NCBI GenBank assembly: GCA_036583965.1
Contig: JAZBQD010000019.1
Span: 21,827,085 to 21,891,084, forward strand
Source: Prunella strophiata
Taxonomy: Eukaryota > Chordata > Aves > Passeriformes > Prunellidae
Length of the DNA: 64,000 nt
Direction of reading: 5' to 3'
The notes under the pieces are model-generated. The model saw nothing but the letters and a program-made list of their open reading frames with translations. It made no database searches and had not been told where the DNA came from. Below are positions 48,461-62,039 of the stretch, piece after piece. Made by a program: the position numbers and the translations under genes. Numbering within the stretch: position 1 is the first letter of the stretch; each line of letters begins with the position of its first letter.

Positions 48461-49634
48461 CCTGCTGGGTGTACTGAGAGAGACTCAGAGTGGTGGGAGA
48501 ACTTTCCAGCCCCCAACACTTCAGAGTAATGGCCAGCACAGCTCAGCTTCCACATTGGTGGGTAATGGAGGGTAATGCAGAATGAGATTTCCTGTGACCG
48601 ACAGCACCCATAGAAGGCAAAGAGGCTCTTGCTGACCTGGATCTGGTTGCCCAGAGTCCATTAGTGACATAACACACAGGGATGGACTTACACAGACCAC
48701 CATGGCAGACCACTCACGGCACAGCATTGCTGGAGATGGAGTTTTAGGACAGAACTAGGTTCACAATCTACAGGAGACCCGGGTGTTCAGCAAAGCCATT
48801 CTGTGTCAGTCCACAGCCCCAAGCAACCATGAGAGGGACTGTGCACTGTGCCATACATCAGTGCTTGTGGGCAGAGCACTCAACCACAAGGCTGTGCAAC
48901 ACTGGAGGAAGCAGGCACATGTCCTGGCATCCTGGAAGGGTTAGACAACACTGCCCACCCAGGAAAAGGCTTTCTGGAGCCATAACAACCTGCAGAAACC
49001 TTCATTATGACATGAAGACCTTGTGACAGTAAATGAAACTTCTCTAGAGCACCATATGGATCCAGCTACAGAAAGTGGTTCATTTTACCTTGGGAATAAC
49101 TTGGATGCTGTAGGACATACAGCGTTATACCCAACAGCCTATTGAAGGCCTAGCTCCTCTCCCACAGGGCTGAGCATTAACTGATTCATTCTGCAAATCA
49201 GAAATAAGCATACATCTTGCCAGAGTTTCAAATGCTCATCAACAATTTCAGAAGAATCAGGGAATCAAGTCCATAATTCTCCCTGTCACCAGCACAGCAA
49301 AGACTGCCATACTATACCAAGAACTCATACAGAAAGAGGAGTAAAAATAGTTTTTTCTATTCCTGCTACTTCTCATACTCTCATAGCAGTATGAGGACAG
49401 GGAAACCTCTTGCACTGGGGATTAGCACCTTGCTATGGTCTCATTCTCTGTCTTTCCTGTGGCAGTACACATGGGCATACAATTTCTGTCCCCTCCTGTC
49501 AAATGTCCATGCAGCATCACTGCAGATCACTGCTGTGACCACATTCCCAGGTGTATATGGGTACATTTCAACAACAAATGAATAATATTTCAATTATTCA
49601 ATTGAATACCCAATCCAAAAAACACTCTGGGAAC

Positions 49635-50015
49635 TTTGGGAGTGCCCTAGTTCCAATCAGGACCAGGTTAATTTTTTGCAGTAGCTGGAAGGGGTGTGGT
49701 CAGGACCCTAAAGTTACTTGATACCACCTCATGCCATTACCAGCAGCAGGAGAAAGGGACTGTCTCTTCCAAGGAGAAGGGGCTCCTTCCAATCGAGTTA
49801 AAGTGGTAGACAGAACAGTCAGGTATTGTTTATTGTCAGGGGCTTTTCATGTAAATTGCTTCTTTGTCTTATACCTTTCATTATTAATATTGTTGCTGTT
49901 ATTGTTTGTTTTCTTATCTCATTGCTGTTTTCAGTAAATTGTTCTTATCTTAACCCATGATCTTTTGATAACATCTGAGACTGCTCAGCTTCAACCATTT
50001 CTACTCCTCTGCAAC
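49635..50015 (+). mobile_element. solo LTR, avian ERVL-like
   Basis: The plus strand has an AGGACCAGGTTAATTTTTTGC opening followed by AGTAGCTGG, a mid section with a weak ATGCCATTACC promoter-like stretch, then a long T-rich segment with ATTATTAATATTGTTGCTG and TTTCAGTAAATTGTTCTTAT, and CTTAACCCATGA. This order matches abundant avian ERVL-type LTRs (TGTCCTGGTTTCAGCTGGGATAGAGTTAATTTT ... AAACTGTTCTTATCTCAACCCACGAGTTTTA). No internal viral sequence or second LTR is seen nearby. Ends are approximate. Confidence 0.6.
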
Positions 50016-52358
50016 AGTTTCAGCAACTGTTAGATGTGAAGGTAAGTCAAGAGACAAGGAGAGACACTTCCATGGCTGGTCACATGCCTTACACCAGCCC
50101 ATCACCCCCCAAGCAATGACAGCCTGGACACAGCACCTGGGCAGCCACACTACACAAGCATCCATCAACATGGAAAAGACTCTGCTTGGGACCACACCAC
50201 CCTCAGCTGGGGGGTGCAAACTTTATCCTTGCCCTAATCCTCAACCAAACAACCTCACTCCAGAGACAGGAGCAAGGACTAGAGAACCTACCCAACAGGA
50301 ACCTGCCAGAAAGGAGCAGGAACTGGGATACTTCTGAAAGGAAAGAGTGACAGATGGGGACTAGAAAGAGGTAAAAGTGTGTGTTGGTGTAGAGAAGAGT
50401 ACACAGTGAAGCAAGATGATGTCCCAGTATCTAAACTGTGACAGCACTGTGCAGCAGCAGAGAAGTGAGACCCCTATTAGGGAATGCACTGGCCAGTAGT
50501 GGAGCCAGGCAACAAAGGCACAAAGGATAGCTGGAAGACCAGGCTTGTAAAAGCTGACAAGTCCTTCTGCAACCACTCCATCCTATGAAAAAGGATGCTG
50601 TGATATGCCCTTAATCAGAACACAGTGGCATCATCTCCCCAATATCCCTGTATCCCACAGCCACATGACAATCATTTCCAACAAACCTACCAGAGGGAGG
50701 AAATGCCCCTAATCCCAGTGCTGTCAAAATTTCTTCTACCTTTTCCAGTTCCTAAACACAAAGATTTTGTGCTTTTAAGGTGCACTCACTCTGAAGGTTT
50801 TATTTTCCATCACTCCTCATCAGTCTGTCTTTCTCCCTAAATGTGTGGTGTCCACATCTCACCAGAAGTTGCCTGGCTCTGCTCTGCATGCACTTCGTGG
50901 AGTTAGAGCATTTACCTGAACCAGCTGTCTCTCCCTCTGTCATTAATAGGTCTGCAGAGAAAGAACATATTCAGCTTGCTTTCATTTTCCACACTTGACA
51001 CCTTTTCACTTTCAGAATCTTGTTCAAGCAAGGAAGATAAAAATAGAGGTAGGAGAGACTCTTTCATTCATATCTTAACACCCATTCTTATCAACACAGC
51101 TTTTCCCAACTGCTCCAAGGAATACACCCAGAACAAGCCCAACCTGCACTATCTCCTGCACAGTCTCCCCAAAAGATTCTTGCTCTGTGATCTCATTGGT
51201 GATGGTTTCCAGAAGTTATTGTAAAGATTTTTTTTGCGCTGCCTCTCCTACTGCTACTACTTGTGTTACCCTGTGAATCCCACCCCACCCACCTCAACTT
51301 CTTGCATGTAACACTCCAGAGAATTATCACCTCCCACCATCACTTATCCAAACCACTTTGGCTGAGATTAAAAAGCCAGCATTTGCTCATTACTGATTAT
51401 TTTTATCCCAATGATCCCTGATAGGTACACAAAATGGACCTGGACTTAAAACAGGGTTGGACAGGACAACCCACTAGTCAGCATATACGATGCTTCTGTT
51501 TCTGTGTCAAATCAACACATGCCATTCAGCTTTACATCAGAGCTACATGCTGCAGCTCCCAGTCCCCAGCCATGATGTTGGCCTAAAATGGGAGACCCCC
51601 ATCAGCAGGGTATCAAGTACGTTTGTGTGGGGACAAGCAAAGTCATGGTGAACTGCCAGAAATCCACCTCACAAATGCTCTGTCTTTGCTCAAACATCTG
51701 TCCCATTGGCATGGTCTCCATTTAAGCCAGTTTTCCCACAAAACGTTTGTCAAGCATCCAAGCCTGTGATAAGATTTACAGGAGTAAGTCACATCAGAAG
51801 GCAGACTATTTCTAATTGACTGAAAATATAATGCTTCTGTGCATGAAATTGGCTTTTTTTGATCTTCCCGCCCTTTTGCAAGCTCTTGCCTGATTTGTTA
51901 GCTTGTCACATTCCTCCCTAGGTATCTCTGTACTTCCAATTGCTCTTTGTCCCATTGGTTCTGCACTGATCCAAGCTGTATGTAATTACTTCTTGCCTAC
52001 ACTTAAGATTCATCTGAAGAGCCCTTCTCTTGGGCCTGACAGGAGAACTGGAAGTCTTATCACTGAATTCAAGAGCAGCAGGACTAGACCCAGGCACTCT
52101 GAGAAGGTTCCCTCATTGTCATTTTTTCTTCTACTTGAATTCATCTGCAAGTTCTCAGGTGTAATGCTGGCCTCAGGAGGAAAAATTTCAGGATCCCTCT
52201 CTGCACTTTTCTCTGCCCTGATACTTCACCTTGTCACTCTGCTACCTATATTTCACATAAGTATATCATATTTAAAATATACTGAGGATCTAGCTACATT
52301 GGAATTAAATTTGCTCCTGAAGCAACCCTATTAAACCCTCTAGGCTCCAGCAATGACA

Positions 52359-52387
52359 GATTTGGTGAACCTTAGGTTCACCAAATC
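52359..52387. repeat. perfect inverted repeat, 13-bp arms with 3-nt loop
   Basis: GATTTGGTGAACC, loop TTA, then GGTTCACCAAATC. Both arms are perfectly complementary, and the pairing stops at the next base on each side (A and C). It lies in the large ADCK1 intron. Function unknown. Confidence 0.97.
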
Positions 52388-54065
52388 CTTTCTGGTTTTA
52401 AATATCTTGATTTGGTACCTTGTAACTACTGATAAGGGCATTAACAACTAGCTTTTAATACCGCCCAGTTTTACAAGGTCCTTTATTTTTATACATGTTA
52501 TTCTCTTCATTTGTCTCTTATCATTGCTCTCTTTCCCTTGTTACCATTTCCTCTCCATCACTTTCTTACCATTTCTACCTTTTTACCCTGCCTCCCCTGT
52601 AACTTAATTAAATATTGCCCAGCACTGCCCATGTGAAAGAAGTGAATGCTATGAGGTAAGGTTGCTGCAGAGTACTGTATTCAAGCTGCTTCACTGGGAA
52701 TCAATGAGGCACAGAGCATTCCTCTAGCTCCCAAGAAGCACAAAAAAACCAGGGATTATCAGTGGCATCTGAACACACACTTAGTGAAAAAGGTCCCACC
52801 TCTAAGCACCAACTTCAGCCTTTGAGAGACACCACACAAACTGTGCCAGAGGAACCTAGTAAGATAATTTAATGTGGGTTAACTTTGGGGTGGCTTTCCA
52901 CAGCTCCTGTGGAAGGGAGATTGCTGCATGGAAGCCCATGGAGGCAGAGGCCTGCAGGGAGCAGGCAGCCTGCTCTGCTCCATCTATCCACTGAGCTATG
53001 AAACACAGCTGGTAGCAGCCTTGCTGCAAGGATGGAATGCTGATAGAGGCAGCATGTTGCAGACTGGGGGCTGACATTAACCCTGCCATTGAACTGTAGG
53101 GAAATATTAATGGTCATTCCTGGCTAGACAATACGTAGACCCTTAAACTACACAGAGGAACACTTGCCCCATTCAAATCTGCCCATAATATTCCCTCTAG
53201 GTGGAAATACTTCACTTATCTCACGTTTCCCCCACACCTCCTTACCACAGAGTCAGACAGGCCAGAACAACCAAACAGCCCCCAAAACATCTATATATGA
53301 GAAACAACAGATGTACACACCACTTCCCTTCTTCAACCTTCTGCCTTCCTCCCCCCCACACACACACTTTCCCTAGCATCACCTTTGTGCACTGTTGCCT
53401 CCTGCCTCCCTCCTTACCATGTCAGTTGCGATCCTTGAAACACCTCTCCTCAGCCTGGGCTACAGTGTGAGAAGACATCTGTAAAGAGCAAGATGCAAAA
53501 GTAGCAGAACACCCTCTGTAATTTACTGTGGTTACTTCCCTTTTATCTAATGAACACAGTCACTTACCTACTGATCTCAGTGCTGTGGGCTGCTGAGGGT
53601 TAATGACAGGCACTGACTCCTGAGCTACTGCGTTACCTGACTGCAGCACCAAAAGTGATTTATGCCATTATTTTCTTTGGGGGTTAATTAGGGGCTCGAG
53701 AAAGTAAAGGGCTGTCAGTGCTAGCTGGAATTGGTCTAGTGCAGCCAGGGGAGAGCAGTCATCCCTCACAGAGCTCTGCCAATACATCTTTGTCCTGAAC
53801 ATCAATACCTCCAGCTCCCACTCCTCAGTGTGGCAGACAGCGCTCCATCCTGACCTCCAGCAACCCCGTTCATCTTGGCATACAGAGTACACTGCTGTGC
53901 TGAGTCCTGCCATTTCCATCTGGCACCTTTCACACCCTTACTCCTCTGTTATCTTCCCTCACCAAAGCCTGCCAATAATACCCATTGATGGACAGGGAAA
54001 ACTCACATGGCCTTTCACCCAGAAGCAAGGAAGAGGTATCTCCCCTCAGAATCTCGTATAGCTGA

Positions 54066-54116
54066 GAAAGAGCAGTTTTCCTTCCCCTAGCTGCTGTTTT
54101 CCTTCCTCTAGCTGTC
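54066..54116 (+). repeat. short tandem duplication of a pyrimidine-rich unit
   Basis: GAGCAGTTTTCCTTCCCCTA is followed by GCTGCTGTTTTCCTTCCTCTA and GCTG: two near-identical copies of a unit of about 23 bp, 50 bp downstream (minus-strand sense) of the ADCK1 exon donor at 54166. Confidence 0.8.
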
Positions 54117-54166
54117 CAGGGCTTGCTGAGGCCTAAGAAGACAACACAAGCTATGGTTGCTCCTAC

Positions 54167-54370
54167 CTCTTTGCCCAGATCCTCACGGATGACTTGCTCA
54201 ATCTCCTGCCTGGTGCTCTGCGGGGCCTGGCTGTGCAGCACCTTGAGGGTGCGGGTGTACTCCTCCGGCAGGAGGTAGTCCAGCGCTCCCAGGTGCTGCC
54301 CCACCTTGATGAAGGTGCCTCGGTTGGAGCAGCACAGCTCCCGGAGGCGCTCGGCAGAGCGCAGGTGCAC
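54167..54370 (-). CDS. ADCK1: ADCK1 coding exon with the KxGQ motif (first exon visible)
   Basis: This exon of 68 codons reads from VHLRSAERL to REDLGKE, matching human ADCK1 residues of about 74-141. It contains the UbiB signature KxGQ as FIKVGQHLGALDYLLPEEY (exon residues 20-38). In the COQ8 structure this motif belongs to the N-terminal extension that folds over the active site and limits ordinary protein-kinase activity. The acceptor is TTCGCAG before GTGCAC and the donor is GAG followed by GTAGGA, both canonical, phase 0 at each end. The exon is much richer in GC and CpG than the flanking introns, as expected for conserved avian coding sequence. It is separated by 20,163 bp from the next exon. 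The exon upstream of it is not in view. Confidence 0.95.
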
Positions 54371-57300
54371 CTGCGAAGAGACCAGAACATCAGTCAAGCC
54401 CTTTTGCTGTCTGTTACATGCACATGTCCACATACACATCTTTTTTGTCCAGTATTTTAGCAGACCAAGGATTTCTCTTCTGGATTCTAGGCACCACCAT
54501 CTAACACATCATTTCATTATTAGGACTCTGGCTGGATTTAAAGGGTCTGACCCAGACCAGGACAAGATGCTTCAGAATATAAAGGGCTTCAGCACTTGTT
54601 TGTATAGGCACCATGATCAGTAACAGCACATTAGGTTTTGGCCCATCCTTGCACAGAATAAAAATCTGGCTATAGGGCAGCACTGGTTTGTCACTGTGAT
54701 TCTGCACTATGATGCACAGTTTGGAAACTCCTTGTCAGAAGACAAAAATCTCAATCATTATGTTAGACTCTTAGCATGAGTGCAGTGAACTAAAATGAGA
54801 AGAAAACCACAGATACTATCCCAGAGACTTTCAGGAACTCAGAAGAAGAGTCTGTTAAAAATCAAAATTACAGATCTCTTCTTGGCAGTGAGGAGGATTC
54901 TATATGGGCAGTCCTTCATCTTCCTCACCTCGCTTTTACATGCACAAGGGGAAACTATATCCCTCCAGTCTAATCAGTCTTGGGTCTTACTGCTTACATT
55001 GCCAACAAAGTCTGCTATGACAGTCGTTTCAGCAACTAAGTGTTAGAAGACTTGCCAGCTGTGCTCACAGTAGCCAAAACGCAATTACCAAATGACAAAA
55101 CCCATTGCCAACCACTTGCCCGGTCTGTATTTCAGCTCTTTCGGTTCATTTTGCTCCTCAAGAATATACCAGCCACCACACACCACATCCTTCAGTGACA
55201 ATGATTTATTCTCCCTTTATTACTGTCACTAGAAAAGCCTCCTGCCAAGGACACAGCTATATTGAATAATATTTAATGAACTTCATATAAGTTTACCCTG
55301 ATACATTAATAAAACCTACAGCAGATCAATAACAAAAAATAACTGTGCACCCATCTCCTGTTAACGCCTGACACCAATCTGCATGAAGTCTCCTCATTCC
55401 TCTGGCTTCTGTGTCAGACGACACTGAAAGTCTGTGTCTACAGCCCTCATCTACACAAGATCCTGTGGTGATGGACTCCAGCAAATGCCTTGAAATACGT
55501 GACAAAAAGGACCAATTCCACAGACATTCATGAACACCACATACACAAACACCATTCAGTAGCTATCTTTGCTGTCTGTGCATAGCAGTGCCGTGTCACA
55601 TCATGGGACAGACTGAGCGTCTCACATTTGGGAATGTGTCAGGGACAGACTGAGTGCTGAGCTGCAAGTGCATGAAACACAGGCCTAGGGGAGTGTGAGG
55701 AGAAAGCCTAATGTGCAAGTCTTGCCCTCAGTGTAAGACTTGACAGTTTGCACACGTGCTCACACACACGTACACACACATACGTTTTCCTAGGTGGGCA
55801 CATATGAGCAAGTGTAGCTCATGTTAGGTGGGTGAGCTTCCCCCAGCATACTGCCAGCTCAAAAACATTCACACATGTATAGGCTGCAAATAACACCCAC
55901 GAGTATGCCTCAAATCTCCCACATCATTCTCCTGCATTTTACACTACAGCTTTGAAGCTCCTGCTGTAAAAAGCCTCTGCTCTGGCTCTCTCCCTGTTCT
56001 CCTTCCCTGTGTGCAGCAAGGACAAAAGCAGGACAAAAGGGAACAAGGAAAGAAAGCTGTAACAGAAGATGAGAGAGCAAGAAAACCAGGGTGGGAGTAA
56101 CGGGATAAAAGAAAAAGGGAGACAGGGAGCCAGTGCAGGTGGGTTGTTTGTCACAGCACCAGGGAGTGCAGCCCATCACAGAGAAACAGCTTTTTTGCAA
56201 CTCCAGTAGTCACCCTCTACCCACTGCCTCCAGCTGTGGAGGAGAACCCCTGCCAACAGTGAAGGAGAGTGGTGACCAACCACGCACCTCAAGGTGTCGG
56301 GCAGCCATAGCCAAAGGCACTGGCAGCAAACAGGGGCAAGGCTCTTTACAGATATGTTCCAAGAAACCCAGCACTGAGCTCAGGCCAGCACAGAGTCCTG
56401 CGATATCCCACGCACAGCAGGAGCCCATCAAATAGTCATTTGATGCTCCAGGCTGCAGCGTGACTCAAGGCAGAGCAGCAGCAACCTGGAACTCTAGTGC
56501 AGTGCTGGGTGTCAGGACAAGCAGCCAGCTCAGGGTAGCTGAGGTGCTGGCTCCAGTGCATTACCCACACCACATGGATTACCAAGGGAGATGGAAAAAA
56601 CAGGCTGGAAAACTCAGGTAGCTGAAAATCTAACTGCTTGTACACACACTTGCATACAGGGTGTATCTTCACATCTGGGTCACTGCTGGGAAGGCGCTGG
56701 CAACAGCCCCTCTTTTCTCTAGCACAAGGTGAAAGGAAATTTTTGCTCTCACAAATTTATCCACACTGTTGAGAAGCTGGTTGGCCTCATGGATGTAGCA
56801 GTCCTGGACAAGATGACCCTTACAGAGAACTCCAGGAACAAAACAGAATAAAACCCCCTGCAAAGCATCCTCCACAACGCTCTCACAACTGGCTTGGCTT
56901 CGACTCCTAAGAGATAGATGTCCTGGCTGGCTGGACAAGGGAATTCCAGCTCCTGCACTTCTAGAGAGACAAGATGACCAAGCAGCTTGTCTCAGAAGTA
57001 GTAAATCTGTATCCCTACATCTTACAAAACTCCAGTCTGCATTAGAAGGCAGAAGTACTCTGAGTATGAAGCAGAACTGAATGCAGCTTCCAAGGACTCT
57101 TTTCTTATCAACCACATCAGGTTTTTTAGCAGAAAACTTTCTTAATGATCTCTATTATTTTCTTGGATCTCCCCAAGATAGGTCACAGTCCAGATGCAGC
57201 ACTTGTTTCTCTGACAGACTACACTCCCCTAATCATAGACAAAATAAGACATCACATTCCTACTACAGTGTCCAGTAGTGATGGCCCATTTCTGTTCTGT

Positions 57301-58384
57301 TCCACCCTGAAGAAAATGCAAGGTAAATGGAAATCCCCAGAATGGCTCAGAACTTTTCTTCAAGACACTGCTCTTTTTGCCCAAGAAATACTTTGAAGAC
57401 TGTTTTTATCAGAGGAAAGAGCTGGAAACAACACCTGGTTTTATATAGATGTACTTGTATGCATCACCTCTAGGAGCACACTACAAAGAAAGGAAGCATT
57501 TCACATACCAAGGAATATCAAGAATAAGCTTCCGTGAGAAAGGCCTTCAGATCACAAATGCTGTCTGTGTACATGGCTCTTTCCTCAGAAAGAGATGCCC
57601 ATGTGGACTGTCTGAAACCCTTCTCCAAATTTCAGCAGGACAAATTCTACATTGGCCCACATGACTATCAGACTCCTCTGCTTTACCTAAACCCTGGTTA
57701 GACTAGGATTAACACTGATTATTAAAACTGTGACAGTAACAACTCTTAGGTACATGAGAAGAGGCAACTCTGGTATGAAGCACATGCTCAGCAAGCAGAG
57801 CTGCAAAGGGATATATTTTAATTTATGCTTGATGTACAAGCAGACCTGGCTTCTCAAGTAATTTGGTTGCTTTTGAACAAGCCTTTACTCACACAGATTA
57901 CTGGCAAAGAACTGCTCATCAGAGCATCAGATGTACAGATGTCATGAACTGGCAGGTGTTAATCTGGTTTTAAAAATAAAGGAATTAATTTAGAAGAAAA
58001 TAAATACTCAGACTAAAATCCACCAGTGAGAACTTCAGACCTGGTGGTGAAAGTGCTCAGAAAGGCCACTGAAGACAGTAAAGTAAGTGGTGCGAGCAAC
58101 TCCTCATATGAAACCCCTCAGGAAAAACATCCCAACTGTGCAGGGCATACTCTTAGCTGGCAAAATGTGAAATGAGGATTAGGAATGCAGAGAAAACAGC
58201 CTGCCCATCACTGCTTGTAATGGAGATACCTTTCTTGAAATACTGTCATGGAGAGTGTGTCTCCAGAAAACACATGGAGAACTTCAATCACATAAAAATT
58301 AGAGATTAATTGAAAAAAGTAGCTGAAATGCTAATAACCATAATAAAAGGAAATCTCATATTAAAACTGTTAACTTGCAGCAGA

Positions 58385-59480
58385 CTGAAAGGGAATAAGT
58401 GTTGCCCTGTTTTAAGAAAAATCTAGACTCATCTGGGCAACTATAGTCCAGCAAGCTTTAATTCTGTGTCTACTAAATTACTTGAGACAATAATTACAGA
58501 GAGTACTAAAAATCATCTAGCTAAATGTGATATGACTGATAAAAAGCCAACAGGGATTTTGAGGGGGGGAAAAAAAAAAATATCATTCTTCACCACTCCA
58601 CCAAAATACTGTGAGGTTGTTAATACAACAGCCAATAGTAAAGAGGTATTAGAAAAGAGGTATTTACTGGGACTTTCAAAAAATATCCTCACTAAGAATG
58701 AAGGGAAAACTCAGTAATTACTGGAGATACAAGAGCATCACTTGCTCATTTTATCCCATCTCCAGCTCAGAAACCCAGCACTACAGACAACAGCAATGAA
58801 AGACACTCCAATTAGGACAAGGCTGCGACATTTAGTGCTGTTTTCACCTTCATTTTAACCTTTCAGCTTCATTTTAACCTGCTCTGAGCATTTTTAAACC
58901 AGATAATGCTGCAGAAGCCTTGTCTATCTTAGGATCTGCATTCATTGTTACTTCCTAGAAGGATGAACTAGCACTGGAAACAGAGAAACATGATGAAACG
59001 GGGAAGAGGTCCAGGTAGTTAACAGAAGGGAGAAGGAGCTTCCTACTTGTAAAAGGATTGACCTGCATTAGTGTCAAAAGCAAACAGCAAAGTGGCCCAT
59101 TATTCCTGTTCTTACACCAAAGTTTAATTTTCCTGCCAGTGATCTGGCAAAGGAGAGAACAGTGCAGTGACAAAAATTCCATGAGATGTAAGAGATATTA
59201 TTCACCACTGTGGAAAAATCAGCCCTGCCAAGTCCCTACCAAAGACAGGTGAAAAAAATCAATACACCGAGAGATCTCACCCTCAACACAGATGGCTGCA
59301 AGGTTACACATATTGGGAGGTGCAGTCTGTCCTCCCCACACACGCTGCTGGGCTTTCCATTCAGTGGAACCATCCAGCACTTGGATCACATTCTTGTGAA
59401 TGGCTCAGCCTGCTCAAGGCATAGAGTGAGTCAGGAAAATAAAAAAAATCCTGTTCAACTGTGGTAAAAAAGATTAAAAT
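58385..59480 (+). mobile_element. old CR1 LINE body (ORF2 region), heavily decayed
   Basis: CCCTGTTTTAAGAAAAATC, GGGCAACTATAGTCCAGCAAGC and CTAAATTACTTGAGACAATAAT follow the CR1 reverse-transcriptase N-terminal segment (GNYRPVSLTSxxxKLLExII). The same frame continues as STKLLETIITESTKNHLA. About 850 bp later CTGCAAGGTTACACATATTGGGAG parallels the CR1 segment CAAGGTAATGCACATTGGAAG. The coding frame is destroyed by stops and indels. Confidence 0.55.
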
Positions 59481-59924
59481 GTTAAAAATATCAAAACACT
59501 ATTGTAAAAATTGAATGTACAACCCCACCCAGGATTCTATATAACCTATCACAAAAAAGAAGTAGATGAATAAAAAAGGAAAGAGAAAGACAAGGGAAAT
59601 ATGACAATGTCATACAAGAGTCTATTAAAAAAAGAGACCTGAAATGTTAGGAGACTGTTTAGATTGCAGAGAGTTGATGCATAAGAGAGAAAAGTTGCAT
59701 GCAATAATAAAAAAAAACCTCCCATTCCTATTTCCAACTCTTATAAACCCACAAATAGGGCATTCCACAAAACAACAACCATTTTTAAGTTGGTTTTTTT
59801 TTTACATCCCATTTTGCACAATACAGCATTAACCAGTGGCACTCACTGTCAGAGGATAGAGAAGCCAAGAGCTTAATGGAATTCAGAAAGGCTTTAGATA
59901 TTTATGATAAAACAACCATACCTG

Positions 59925-60025
59925 ATTTTATATGGAGCTTTTCATCTCTAAAAGTGCTTTTACAAAGCTCTTTACAAAACTCAGGACCACTATTCTCCAT
60001 TTTACAGGCTCATAAGAACATTACA
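59925..60025 (-). mobile_element. MIR-like SINE tail relic
   Basis: Plus-strand TTATATGGAGCTTTTCATCTC, AAAAGTGCTTTTACAAAGCTC and ATTCTCCATTTTACAGGCTC are the reverse complement of the MIR/L2-tail pattern (CTGTAAAATGGGGATA, then GTAAAGCGCTTTGAGATCTATGGATGAAAAGCGCTATATAA). The element is sense on the minus strand. Confidence 0.65.
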
Positions 60026-62039
60026 GCTAATAAAATGTCTAAAGGGCTTTAAACACTATTGCTCAAGGCATCAAGACAAAAATTACCCTACTGTCTGGCC
60101 ACAATGAGAGAATGCAAACAGGGTGCATTATTAAAACCTTTAGAGAACTTATTTGGTGTATCCAGCTCCCAAATTCTGGTTAAATCTTCTGCTGAGGTCA
60201 ATCTGTTTTCAAGGGTCTTCCATATTCACTAAATTACCTGCCTTTCAAAGGACTCGTGACATTGGTGATGAACTCTTGCTTTCCTTCCACAGAACAACAG
60301 AACTGCTGCTTATGGTCTTTCCTATTAAGCCTTTGGGATGCTGGGAAGAAACTTGTGGCACACAGTGGGTGGAAGCACCCCAAGCATATATGCTATCAGC
60401 CATCCTGGACAAGAACACTCTTCCTGAAATGCAGTAGGAGACTGGACTGGAAGAGCCAGGCTGTCCTTTGGACTCCCTACAGAGGAAAAAGAGGATGTCA
60501 TCACCTCTGTGGTAGGCATCTCCAAAACACAGTTTGGTAGGGAGAAAAGACATGTCAGAGAATATAGGAAAGAAATCTGGTCATAGTCCTTTTCTCTTTC
60601 ACCCCCGATAATAACAGGGCCATATGCACAGGACTTGTAAAACTGTAGAAACAGCTTTAGATGATCCAGGACAGCACAAACCAGAGAAAAATGAAAAGAT
60701 GTCCACCTCAAATTAACATGTGAGAAACTGAAATCACTGGCCATGCCAAAAGATCTGTAAAGATGCCTAGGGAGGATACAGCTACTGGTGATATGAATAA
60801 GGTACTTGGGTGCTTTAAAAACAGCAATACAAAATGTAGAACCCATTTCAGTGGCAATGTAGTTCTGTCTAAGGGGCTGTTATCTCCTCTTTCAACTAAT
60901 CTGAATAAGCATACAGTAAACATAAACCACTACAGCCTTCACTGACACTAGCAGCCTGGTAATCAAACTGACTGACAGCAAGGATGCTGCAGGAAGACAC
61001 ACAACTCTAAACTGAATTGTTATTGCCTGCTTTTTGTATTATCTTTCCTACTTACCTTTTATGAAAGCACATTCCTAGGCACACTAGGTATTTGCCATTC
61101 AAATGCTTCCTTATACCAACACTAACTGATCACTACTGCCCATGATGGATAGATCCACACCTTTGGAATTGGAATAAATCCTGGTGCAATATACCTCACT
61201 ACCTAATAATTTATTATTTGTGTGAGTTATATATAACTTAGTAAGATCTTTCAGAAATTCTGGAACAACAGTTGTTTGCCAGTGGGACAGAAAGGAAGTG
61301 AGAAAGAGAGCTTTACAGTTTGGGAAGGATTAAGGATGGAGATGATTCCCCTGACTAAAGTGACAACTTCTTAGCTTCTCAGTCTCATAACACAGAAACA
61401 AGGAGTCACACAACTAGCAGGATGGCCAGTAAACTCAGTACTAATGGAATATAGACAGTAGGCCTACAGACAGCCGAAATCTAGTGTTGGTGCTGTGGCC
61501 TTGTATTAGTAGTGCTACAGGTAGCTAAAATTAAAGCAAACACATTTCATAATTCGTGCAAAATTTCCCTGGAGATCACAACGGAGTCTTCCAAACCTAG
61601 GCCAACACATTTTATGCTGAACAGATATGCAAGCTTACACCCTCCAAGCCATCAGGACTCTGAATTTCCACATACAAGTGCACACAAGTGCTGCCATCCC
61701 ACCTGTGCCACACATACTCCCAAGCCTTCCTGCTAAAGCCCCTATTCACAGCTTGATTTGTATAGGTGACTGAAGGCTGGCCTAGCAACAAACCACTAGC
61801 ATGAGATGCCACTTGGTTCAGAAAACATTTTTACACTAGACTGAGGTCCACCTCTTTGGCTAGTCACTCCCTAAGCTGCTCTGGAGAGTGGAAAGCAGTG
61901 TTTCTCAACCACAGAGCAGAGCACCAGCAGTCAGCCTTGCTGAACCCTGCCCTTGCTGGCTGGTGCATGCACAACCAGCACCGAATCGCCTGCTTGTGTT
62001 CCATCTTCATTTTACTCCAAGCTCGGTCATTTGTGCTCT

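Larger units (their letters stand above)
34004..54166 (-). other. large ADCK1 intron (20,163 bp)
   Basis: Flanked by a GTAGGA donor and a TTGGCAG acceptor. It contains two tRNA-derived SINE relics (37515-37705 and 38815-38910), two antisense CR1 3' ends (42330-42560 and 43277-43800), a solo LTR (49635-50015), a perfect hairpin (52359-52387) and several AT-rich blocks that resemble conserved elements. Plus-strand open frames of up to 154 codons are present (47059-47523) but have no recognisable domain. Confidence 0.85.

Noticed and set aside
55735..55790. CACACA-rich stretch
   Set aside because: Interrupted and short; ordinary low-complexity sequence, not a CRISPR-like or minisatellite array.
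56669..57115. 148-codon minus-strand open frame upstream of the first visible ADCK1 exon
   Set aside because: Compared with the expected ADCK1 N-terminal sequence and showed no similarity; no phase-0 donor at a suitable place.
60325..60846. 173-codon minus-strand open frame
   Set aside because: No recognisable family or splice sites in phase with ADCK1; the translation does not resemble the ADCK1 N-terminus.
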